A stretch of DNA of 64,000 nt, taken from assembly GCA_051657715.1 (NCBI GenBank), contig JBOFLF010000061.1, positions 1-64,000 on the forward strand, read 5' to 3'. Source of the DNA: JBOFBH01 sp051657715. Lineage in GTDB: Bacteria; Actinomycetota; Actinomycetes; Actinomycetales; Angustibacteraceae. The notes beneath the pieces are model-generated. The model was not told the origin of the DNA and made no database searches. It saw nothing but the letters and a program-made list of their open reading frames with translations. The translations under genes and the position numbers were made by a program. Below, piece by piece: positions 15,964 through 23,112 of the stretch (position 1 is the stretch's first letter; each line of letters starts with the position of its first letter).

Positions 15964-18900
15964 TCAGCCGGTGGCGTCCTCGACCAACGACCGGACCCCC
16001 TCTTCCGGGTCGGCGAGCACGGCTGCCACCCGGTGCCGGGCCGGCCAGTCGCCCGCGGCCCAGGACAACGCCCGAGCCAGGCCCTCCGTGGTGGCCGCGT
16101 GCGCGATGCCGTCGACATCGACCCACCACTCGACCGACTGACCGTCCACGGTGAGGTCGTCGTGCTCCCGCCAGGACTGTGCCGCACCCGCGAGCACCTG
16201 CCGGACCACGGTCGGCACCGGGACTGCGACCCCGGGCGCGTCTGGTCGACCGTCCGCGCGATCGCTGGCCAGGTCGAGGTCGAGCAGGTCGGCGAGCCGC
16301 TGCGCGCGCCCGGCGGGAGCCAGCACGAGGTCGCCCAGGTCGGTGCGCTGCGCCCAGCGCGGGTCGTCGGGCACCACGGCGTCCGCGGCGTCCACCACTC
16401 GGGTGGTCCGCCCGGCCAGCGCACGCACGACGGCCGGCGGCGCGACGACGAGCCCGTCGGCGTCCGCGGCCCAGCGCCAGACAGCCACGCAGGTCCGCAC
16501 GTCCGGACGGCGGTCGGGGTCGCCGAGCCGGCGCAGCAGCTCGACCACGAGCGCCGGTTCGGGCTGCTTGTCGAAGGACGACACCGTGAGGTCGGCTGGG
16601 TCGAGGACACCGAGCGCCCGGCGCACCTGCGGGTCCAGGTCCGCCAGCCACGATGGCGCCGGATCCAGCAGGCCGGTCGGATCAGCCCCCACCACGGCTG
16701 GCCCGAGAGCCAGCTCCCGGCGCCACCACCAGGCGGTGTACGACGGCACAGCGGTCCAGGACGGCACCGTGCCCGATAACCCCGCTCGCCCGTCGACGTG
16801 CACCGGCTGCAGCAGCGCCTGCCTGGTCGACGGCGTGGTGGCCAGGTACCGCAGGGCAACCGGCCACCGCCCCGGCAGGATGGCATCCAGGTCTCGCACC
16901 GCGAGCAGCAGCGACACCTCCGCCAGCGTGGCACCGGCCGGCAGCTGAGCCGTCACGGCCTCGGCCCACTCCGGAAAGCCATCCAGATCGACGAGGTCGT
17001 CCGGGGGGGCGAGCAGGTCGACGTCCTCGGCCCGGACCAGTGCCAAGTCGTCCAGGACGCCCGCTGCGGCGAGAACCTCGCGCGACCACTGGTCCAGCCA
17101 GGTGGCGGCGGGGCTGCCGACCTCGTCGGCGTCCAGCAGATCGGCGGCGGGCGACCGGGGCACAGCCAGCCCGCCCGCCGGGACGAGGTCGCCGCGGATG
17201 TCGGTCAGCACCAGGTCGGCCAACCACGGCAGGTCACCGACGTTGAGCTGACCGACGCGGACGGCCTGGCACACCACGGTCAGGACCGCGGTCGCCAGCT
17301 CGGTGGCGAGGTCGACATCGTCCAGCCGCCCCGACTCCCGGACCGCGGCCCGGACCGCCGGGTGCTCCACCAGGCCGCGGGCGGTGACCGACACCGCACC
17401 CAGGCGCTCCAGCAGCGGGTGCCAGGCCTCCGGGTGCACGATCCGCAGACCGAACGACCGCAGCACCGCGACCGCGGGCAGCGGCCCAGCATCGCCGTCG
17501 GCCGGGGAGGCGGACGTCGTCACGTCCTGCGCCAGCACCAGGCCGCGCGGGCCGCGCACCAGCTCACCGTCGACCAGCGGCACCGGGAGCAACCCCAGGG
17601 CCTCCCGCCCGGCAGCGTCCGTGGCGAGCGGCGCCAGCGCCTCGTACCAGGTGCGCCACGAGGCCAGCTGGTCGGTGGCCGGCAGCCCGGCCACCACCTC
17701 GGCCAACGGGACGACGGGCACGTCCAACGCGGCCAGGGCGGCCACGTCCCGCGGCCCGCGCGGCGGCCGGACCAGCCGGTCGACCAGCGGCGCTACCAGC
17801 GCCAGCGCCGGCTCCGGCAGGTCGACGTCCAACCGGACGGCGTCCGACGGGCGGATCGGCGCGCCACCGCTCGCCGGCAGCAACACCGGAGCCGACGCCA
17901 ACAGCCGCAAGACCTGATCGTGCAGGGCACCGTCCACCGCACCAGCCGGCAGGCCCGTGGGGATCAGCGGCAGCACGTTCCCGCCGGCCGCGGCCCGTTC
18001 GGCGAGCAGCGCGACGTACCCGGCCGCCGCCTCCCGCAGGACCCGGTCGGTGAGCCGGCCCGGGGCGACGTGCCGGCGGGTGGGGTCCAACGGCAGCGTC
18101 GCCACCAGCAGTCCGGGCAGGCTCAACGGCTCGTCGGTCGGAGTCGGTGCGTGCACGGTGCCCCGCCCTGAGCCCGGCGCCAGGTCCGACGCGGCGTCCC
18201 AGCCCCCGAAGCCGGTTTCCGGACCCGCGAGCGGCACCTCGGGCCGTCGTACGTCGCCACGGGGCAACGCCCACAGCACCTGCCAGCCACGGGCAGCGTG
18301 CTCCTCGGTCGGGCGATCGGCCACCAGCACCCGACGCTCGTCGTCGGTCCAGGCGCCAACGCGCCGGTGCACCCACCACCGGTGCGCAGCATCGGCCACG
18401 GTGCGCCGCACCGGCGGGCCGTCGACACCGTCCGCGATGTCGATCGTCACCTCCGCCAAGGCCGGCAGCGCGAGCAGCAGGACGTCGGACACCCCCTCGA
18501 GCTGAGCGCGCACCGACGCCACCGCGGCGGCGTCCCGCAGCGGTAGGACGACCGCCGTGTCATAGCCGTCCGGCGGCGACCCGGACTGCGGGAACGGCAG
18601 CCGCAGCACCGGCACATGCCCGGACCGTCGGCGCACCTCGGCGAGCAAGCCGTCGCGCTCCGGACCGGGATCAGCGCCGTCGATCGCGGTGACCGTGTCA
18701 GCGCGCGCGAACCGCACCCCGCCGGACCGGGACAGCACCATCGGCGCGTCGCTGACGGCCACCACCGCGGCGAACCCGACACCGAACCTGCCGACCAGCG
18801 GTGCGCCCCCTCCTGGTGCCGGGCCACCCGTCTTCGCCGAGGCTCGCAGGGTCGCCAGGGACTGCGCACCGGCCTCGTCCAGCGCAGCCCCGGTGTTGGC

Positions 18901-19194
18901 GACGACCAGGACGACATCACCGGGACCCCCGAAAGCCGGCGGGTCCTCGACGCTCACCGGGCGCAGCACCAGGTGCAGGCGACCGGGAACCCCAGCCCGG
19001 GCCGCGGCGTCAGCACCGTTCTGGGCCAGCTCGACGATCAGCCGGTCCCGATAGCCGCCCAGCGCGAAGTCCTCCTCGGCGTTGGCGTCCTCGCGGAACC
19101 GGACCGGCGACGCCATCCACCCTGCCAGCACCCGACGCCGAATCGCCGCCGTCCCGAACGGATCGGCGGCGTCTGGCAGGTCGACGGCAGTCAG
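15964..19194 (-). CDS. Sacsin N-terminal ATP-binding-like (Hsp90-type GHKL) protein
   Basis: A ~1076-residue protein with an N-terminal GHKL/Hsp90-like ATPase domain as in sacsin. Bergerat motifs are visible: ELAQNGADAAA (N box), VVLVVANTGAALDEA (G1) and GRFGVGFAAVVAVSD (G2). The rest (~residues 300-1076) is a long region with no domain I can name. The first usual start in frame is GTG 19131, but that cuts into residues conserved in this family (RRRVLAGW...RFREDANAEED). In-frame CTG 19194 overlaps the DUF3027 stop (CTGA), has GGGGAGG eight bases upstream, and adds 21 fitting residues, so I use it. Probably a chaperone-like ATPase. Confidence 0.85.
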   Translation of the reverse strand: MTAVDLPDAADPFGTAAIRRRVLAGWMASPVRFREDANAEEDFALGGYRDRLIVELAQNGADAAARAGVPGRLHLVLRPVSVEDPPAFGGPGDVVLVVANTGAALDEAGAQSLATLRASAKTGGPAPGGGAPLVGRFGVGFAAVVAVSDAPMVLSRSGGVRFARADTVTAIDGADPGPERDGLLAEVRRRSGHVPVLRLPFPQSGSPPDGYDTAVVLPLRDAAAVASVRAQLEGVSDVLLLALPALAEVTIDIADGVDGPPVRRTVADAAHRWWVHRRVGAWTDDERRVLVADRPTEEHAARGWQVLWALPRGDVRRPEVPLAGPETGFGGWDAASDLAPGSGRGTVHAPTPTDEPLSLPGLLVATLPLDPTRRHVAPGRLTDRVLREAAAGYVALLAERAAAGGNVLPLIPTGLPAGAVDGALHDQVLRLLASAPVLLPASGGAPIRPSDAVRLDVDLPEPALALVAPLVDRLVRPPRGPRDVAALAALDVPVVPLAEVVAGLPATDQLASWRTWYEALAPLATDAAGREALGLLPVPLVDGELVRGPRGLVLAQDVTTSASPADGDAGPLPAVAVLRSFGLRIVHPEAWHPLLERLGAVSVTARGLVEHPAVRAAVRESGRLDDVDLATELATAVLTVVCQAVRVGQLNVGDLPWLADLVLTDIRGDLVPAGGLAVPRSPAADLLDADEVGSPAATWLDQWSREVLAAAGVLDDLALVRAEDVDLLAPPDDLVDLDGFPEWAEAVTAQLPAGATLAEVSLLLAVRDLDAILPGRWPVALRYLATTPSTRQALLQPVHVDGRAGLSGTVPSWTAVPSYTAWWWRRELALGPAVVGADPTGLLDPAPSWLADLDPQVRRALGVLDPADLTVSSFDKQPEPALVVELLRRLGDPDRRPDVRTCVAVWRWAADADGLVVAPPAVVRALAGRTTRVVDAADAVVPDDPRWAQRTDLGDLVLAPAGRAQRLADLLDLDLASDRADGRPDAPGVAVPVPTVVRQVLAGAAQSWREHDDLTVDGQSVEWWVDVDGIAHAATTEGLARALSWAAGDWPARHRVAAVLADPEEGVRSLVEDATG

Positions 19195-20231
19195 GGGCTG
19201 GCCTCCCCAGCGGCCTCGCCGCCGACCTCGCTGGTTTCCCCAGCCGCGCTGCCGCTGGCTTCGACTCCCTCAGTCACCTCACCGCTGGCTTCGACTCCCT
19301 CAGCCGTCCCACCGCTGGCTCCGGTTGGCTCAGCGGCCCGGCTGCCGACCTCGCTCGTCACGTCGACGTAGCCAAGCTCGTCGAGGACCGGGACGTCGGC
19401 GATCTCGATCGGCGGTGCTACATCCACCTCGCTGTGCGCCCCGCACCCGTGGTCGTAACTGACCACCCGCCCGTCCGACGGCGACCACTCGCTCGCGCAC
19501 ACCCCGAACAGCTGCCGCAACGCTCCCGCCATGGGCACCAGGTACCCGCAGGACACGCATGAGGCCGAGGCCTGCTCAGCGTGCGGATCCCGCGGCCCGT
19601 GCTCCCCCTCGTACCACCGGGACGCGGCGGCGGCCCGGCCTTCGAGGGAGAGCACCCGCGGGCGCCCGAGCCCCCACTCCCAGGCGGCGATCGCGTCGAC
19701 CCCGTCGTCCGCCAGCTGGCCGTCCGCGGCGACACCGATGGCCTCGTACCCCTGCTCCAGCAACGGATCGTCCGGCCGCCGGGGAAGCACGTCCCCCGGT
19801 GACAGGTCCCCCGGGGCCAACCGGTCCGACCACGGGACCCAGGCCGGTGCCAGCACGGCGCCCTCGCCAGGAAGCAGCATCACCTCGCTGACGGTCACCG
19901 TCCGCGACCGTGGCGCCCGGGCAAGCGTCACCGACCACCGCCACCCGCGGTACCCGGTCGCGGTGCAGGCGAAGCCATGGCTCACCACCCGGTCGCCGTC
20001 GTCCGTGGCCCCGAGGTGCTCCCCGACCGTGCCGGGTTCGGCGACCTGCAGAGCGGCACCGAGCGCCGCGTCCACCGCGGCGGCCAACGTGGCATCAACC
20101 CCCGCGCGTCGACGCGGTCGTCGACCCGGAGGGGTCTCGGCGAGGGCGGTCGACGCCCCGCCGGCCAGCTCGCGGGCCATGCCGCCGGTAGGACTGGTCG
20201 TCGGATCACTCGTCCGGTCATGGGTGGACAC
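19191..20231 (-). CDS. DUF3027 family protein
   Basis: A 346-residue actinobacterial protein of unknown function. The core (about residues 35-250) has the DUF3027 pattern: WRWSVTLARAPR, EVMLLPGEGAVLAPAWVPWSDRL, a ..WYEGEHGPRD segment, then a CVSCGY and FGVCASEWSPSDGRVVSYDHGCGAHSE region with Cys/His that could bind zinc. The last ~60 residues are a low-complexity tail with repeats of GVEAS and EVxGEA. GTG 20231 (VSTHDRTS) is taken as the start. It overlaps the sacsin-like gene downstream, a pairing typical of the actinobacterial core, so the two may act together. Confidence 0.85.
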   Translation of the reverse strand: MSTHDRTSDPTTSPTGGMARELAGGASTALAETPPGRRPRRRAGVDATLAAAVDAALGAALQVAEPGTVGEHLGATDDGDRVVSHGFACTATGYRGWRWSVTLARAPRSRTVTVSEVMLLPGEGAVLAPAWVPWSDRLAPGDLSPGDVLPRRPDDPLLEQGYEAIGVAADGQLADDGVDAIAAWEWGLGRPRVLSLEGRAAAASRWYEGEHGPRDPHAEQASASCVSCGYLVPMAGALRQLFGVCASEWSPSDGRVVSYDHGCGAHSEVDVAPPIEIADVPVLDELGYVDVTSEVGSRAAEPTGASGGTAEGVEASGEVTEGVEASGSAAGETSEVGGEAAGEASP

Positions 20232-20316
20232 CCGACGATTCTGGCACCCCACCCGAACCCGTTACCGCCAGCGGGTGCGCCAGCCCGGCCAGCCGCCTCA
20301 TCGGCACAATGGCGCC

Positions 20317-21843
20317 GTGGAACCGGATCAAGCCGCAGGCCCCCCACTGCAGCGGCCCGCGTCCCCGTCATCCCCCCCGGATCCGCACGCGGCCAGTGGT
20401 TCTCGCGCGGCGAACCCGGGGCGACCGGCCGGTCGGATGCCCCGCGCCAGGCCACGCACCATCGGCCGGGGGGCTCGGCGCTTGGCCGGCTCGACCCGCC
20501 GCGCGGCCGGCGCCACGGGACGGCGGGTGCGGCGCGCTACCCACGCCCAGGGGGCGGGTGAGTCAGGACTGGCGAAGGTCATCGAGCTGCACGGGATCAG
20601 CGCGGCCGGCGACGCGCTGGTGCTGATCTCGCTCGCCAACACGGTGTTCTTCTCGGTGCCGGTCGGCGAGGCACGCAGCCGGATCGCGCTGTACCTGCTG
20701 GTGACGATGCTCCCCTTCTGCGTGATGGCGCCGATCGTCGGTCCGGTCCTGGACCGGTTCCGGCACGGACGCCGGTACGCCCTGGCGATCACGCTGGTGA
20801 CCCGCGCGTTCTTGGCCTGGGTGATGGCCGGCGCCGTGGTGGGCGGGCAGGAGGCGTTCTCCCTCTACCCGGCCGCGTTCGGCCACCTGGTGGCGAGCAA
20901 GGCCTACAACGTCACCCGGGCCGCGGCGATCCCGCGGGTGCTGCCGTCCGGGCTGAGCCTGGTGACAGCCAACTCCCGGGTGCTGCTCGGGGGGATCGCG
21001 GCGATCGCGGTGGCGACGCCGTTCGGCGCGCTGCTGCAACGGATCGGACCAGAGTGGTCCCTGCGGTTGGCGTTCGCGGTCTTCGTGGTCGGGACCGGGC
21101 TGGCCCTGGCGCTGCCCCGTCGGGTGGACTCGGCGGCCGGTGAACGCACGGCCCGCCTCTCCTCAGCGCTCGAGCCGGCGACCCAGCCCGCCCAGCACCC
21201 GACGGACCCGCAGGCCACGGGTCGACCAGCGGCTGCGCGGGTGGGACGACGGTCACGGTGGAGCATCGGCCCCCGGGTGGTGCTCGGCCTGCGGGCGGTG
21301 GCCGCCCTGCGGGCCTTCACCGGGTTCCTCACCCTGTTCCTCGCCTTCGCCCTGCGCACCGAACCGATCAGCGACCGGCTCCCGCTGCTCGGCGTGATCG
21401 GCCTGGTCGCTGGGTTCGCTGGTGTCGGCAGCACCATCGGGACGTCCCTGGGTGCGGTGCTGCGACGAGCCCAGGCGGACGTGGTGGTGACGATCACGGT
21501 CGGGCTGGCCACGGTCGGCGCGGCGGTCGGCGGCCTGCTCTACGGGCTGGTCCCGGTCCTGGTCACCGGCCTGTGCGCGGGGTTGTCGGCCGCGCTGGGC
21601 AAGTTGGCGCTGGATGCCCTGGTGCAGCGGGAGGTCCCTGAAGAGGTCCGCGCCTCGGCCTTCGCCCGGAGCGAGACGGTGCTCCAGCTGGCGTGGGTGG
21701 CCGGCGGCGGGCTGGGCATCGTGATGCCGCTGGGTGGTGCGTGGGGCCTGCGCGTGGCCGCGATCGGCCTTGCCTTGGTCGTGATCGTCACAGTCCATTC
21801 ACTGCTGGCGACCCGGGGAGGGGTAGCTCGTCAGCGCGGCTAG
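20317..21843 (+). CDS. MFS transporter
   Basis: A 508-residue membrane protein. The first ~85 residues are Pro/Arg-rich and cytoplasmic, ending in ARRLAGSTRRAAGATGRRVRR; about 12 hydrophobic segments follow, beginning at ELHGISAAGDALVLISLANTV. Motif A-like GPVLDRFRHGRRYAL lies in the first half. A basic/polar loop (~residues 275-310) divides the halves. GTG 20317 is used because the frame upstream runs antisense through DUF3027. It is divergent from DUF3027 with only 85 bases between, so they may share a control region. Substrate unknown. Confidence 0.85.
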   Translation: MEPDQAAGPPLQRPASPSSPPDPHAASGSRAANPGRPAGRMPRARPRTIGRGARRLAGSTRRAAGATGRRVRRATHAQGAGESGLAKVIELHGISAAGDALVLISLANTVFFSVPVGEARSRIALYLLVTMLPFCVMAPIVGPVLDRFRHGRRYALAITLVTRAFLAWVMAGAVVGGQEAFSLYPAAFGHLVASKAYNVTRAAAIPRVLPSGLSLVTANSRVLLGGIAAIAVATPFGALLQRIGPEWSLRLAFAVFVVGTGLALALPRRVDSAAGERTARLSSALEPATQPAQHPTDPQATGRPAAARVGRRSRWSIGPRVVLGLRAVAALRAFTGFLTLFLAFALRTEPISDRLPLLGVIGLVAGFAGVGSTIGTSLGAVLRRAQADVVVTITVGLATVGAAVGGLLYGLVPVLVTGLCAGLSAALGKLALDALVQREVPEEVRASAFARSETVLQLAWVAGGGLGIVMPLGGAWGLRVAAIGLALVVIVTVHSLLATRGGVARQRG

Positions 21844-21849
21844 GCACTG

Positions 21850-21875
21850 TTGATATCATCAGATGATGCTATTCT
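21850..21875 (+). promoter_or_regulatory. VapBC promoter with palindromic operator
   Basis: TTGATA (21850) and TATTCT (21870) could be -35 and -10 boxes with a short, 14-base spacer. Between them lies a perfect palindrome, ATCATC-A-GATGAT (21855-21867). The VapB/VapC complex normally represses its own promoter through such a site. Confidence 0.6.
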
Positions 21876-21911
21876 TGGTGCACAAAGAGGCATCCTCAGT
21901 CAGGAGACGCG

Positions 21912-22121
21912 ATGCGGACCACGCTCTCGTTGGACGACGATCTGATGGCCAGGGCGCAGGAGCTGACCGGGACGACCGAGAAGGGCGCTCTCGTCCGGCA
22001 GGCGCTGCGGGCGCTGATCGAGAGGGAGAGCGCGCGCCGCCTCGCGCAACTCGGCGGCAGTCAACCCGACCTCGTCGCACCACCACGTCGTCGCGCAGCC
22101 GCGCCCGCCGACGATCGGTGA
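21912..22121 (+). CDS. vapB: Type II antitoxin, VapB family
   Basis: A 69-residue antitoxin. The N-terminal ribbon-helix-helix reads MRTTLSLDDDLMARAQELTG, typical of VapB (DUF2191-type) proteins, and should bind the palindrome upstream. The C-terminal half is basic and low in structure (PPRRRAAAPADDR) and would wrap around the toxin. AGGAG lies eight bases before the ATG. The stop overlaps the toxin start (GTGA), which makes the two a single translational unit. Confidence 0.88.
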   Translation: MRTTLSLDDDLMARAQELTGTTEKGALVRQALRALIERESARRLAQLGGSQPDLVAPPRRRAAAPADDR

Positions 22122-22477
22122 TCCTCCTCGACACCTCGGTGTGGGTCGACCACCTGCGTCGAGGTGATGCCCGGGTGGAAACCCTGCTGCGGAACAACTC
22201 CGTGCTCGCGCACCCGTGGGTGGTCGGTGAACTCGCGCTCGGGCGGCTCGTCAATCGCCACGTCACCCTGACGATGCTGGCGGATCTGCCGCAGGCCAAC
22301 CAGGCGTCGGAGTCGGAGGTGGCCAGGTTCGTCGAGACCAGGCAGCTGTACGGACGTGGCATCGGGTACGTCGACGTCCACCTGCTCGCATCGACGCTGA
22401 TCACCCCCGGCGCCCAGCTGAGGACCCGGGACCGGCGGCTGCACACCGTCGCGCTCGACCTGGGCTGCGCTGGCTGA
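22118..22477 (+). CDS. vapC: Type II toxin VapC, PIN-domain ribonuclease
   Basis: A 119-residue PIN-domain RNase. It opens VILLDTSVWVDHLR with the first catalytic Asp (D5), has a conserved Glu in VVGELALGRL (about residue 42), and the later Asp pair in GIGYVDVHLLAS and TRDRRL. These acidic residues coordinate the metal used to cut RNA, usually tRNA or rRNA. The start GTG overlaps vapB's stop. No sign of mobility around the module. Confidence 0.9.
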   Translation: MILLDTSVWVDHLRRGDARVETLLRNNSVLAHPWVVGELALGRLVNRHVTLTMLADLPQANQASESEVARFVETRQLYGRGIGYVDVHLLASTLITPGAQLRTRDRRLHTVALDLGCAG

Positions 22478-22523
22478 CCTCACTCGCTGGCTGACCTGCC
22501 GAACGAGATCAGCCTGGTGGATC

Positions 22524-22907
22524 TCAGGTGTCGAGGTCGTCAGCGACGGCGCGGAGCATGGTGGCCATCTTGGCGCCGACCTCGCGCTCCGGGTAGCGAC
22601 CACGGCGCAGACCGTTGCTGATGCCGTCCAACACCTTGATCAAATCCTCGACGATGACCCCGAGGTCGTCCGCCGGGCGCCGGCTGCGGGCAGCCACCGA
22701 TGGCGGGGCCTCCAGCAGGGTGACCGACATCGCCTGATCACCACGCCGCCCGGAGACGACGCTGAAGTCGACCTTCGCCCCGCCGCGGACCGTGGTGGTC
22801 CCGGACGGCAGCGCGGAGCTGGGCAGGAACACGTCACCGCCCTCGTCCGAGCTGATGAACCCGAATCCCCTGTCGGCGTCGAACCACTTGACCCTGCCTG
22901 TCGGCAC
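22524..22907 (-). CDS. Cold-shock protein with C-terminal extension
   Basis: A 127-residue RNA-binding protein. Residues 1-66 are a cold-shock domain with RNP1 GFGFISSDEG and RNP2-like DVFLPSSAL, preceded by TGRVKWFDADR. The second half (DDLGVIVEDLIKVLDG... ATMLRAVADDLDT) is a helical extension known in the 127-residue actinobacterial Csp class, different from the 67-residue CspA type. GTG 22907 is the correct start, with GAGAGG upstream; longer readings are spurious. It should act as an RNA chaperone. Confidence 0.92.
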   Translation of the reverse strand: MPTGRVKWFDADRGFGFISSDEGGDVFLPSSALPSGTTTVRGGAKVDFSVVSGRRGDQAMSVTLLEAPPSVAARSRRPADDLGVIVEDLIKVLDGISNGLRRGRYPEREVGAKMATMLRAVADDLDT

Positions 22908-23112
22908 CGCACACCTCTCGATCTCGCACGAGCGGGCGCGCAAGCCGTGCAGACCGCGCGCCCGAAAGCACCAGGGTAGACCGAGCGGGCCTGACACGTC
23001 GCAGCAGATCCGGATGACGGACCAGCGCCGGCGCGGGGGCACCCGGACCACCTGCCCGGATCCATCGAACCGGGTGCCCGGCCACCCGCCGTCCCGGTCG
23101 TCGAGGCCGTGG

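Noticed and set aside
16798..18171. 457-codon plus-strand open frame
   Set aside because: Antisense shadow of the sacsin-like gene.
19531..20316. Extended N-terminus for the MFS protein at 20317
   Set aside because: It runs antisense through DUF3027 and is Arg/Pro/Ser-rich shadow sequence.
20232..20316. A small gene between DUF3027 and the MFS gene
   Set aside because: Only 85 bases with no start-stop pair of note; best read as a shared divergent promoter region.
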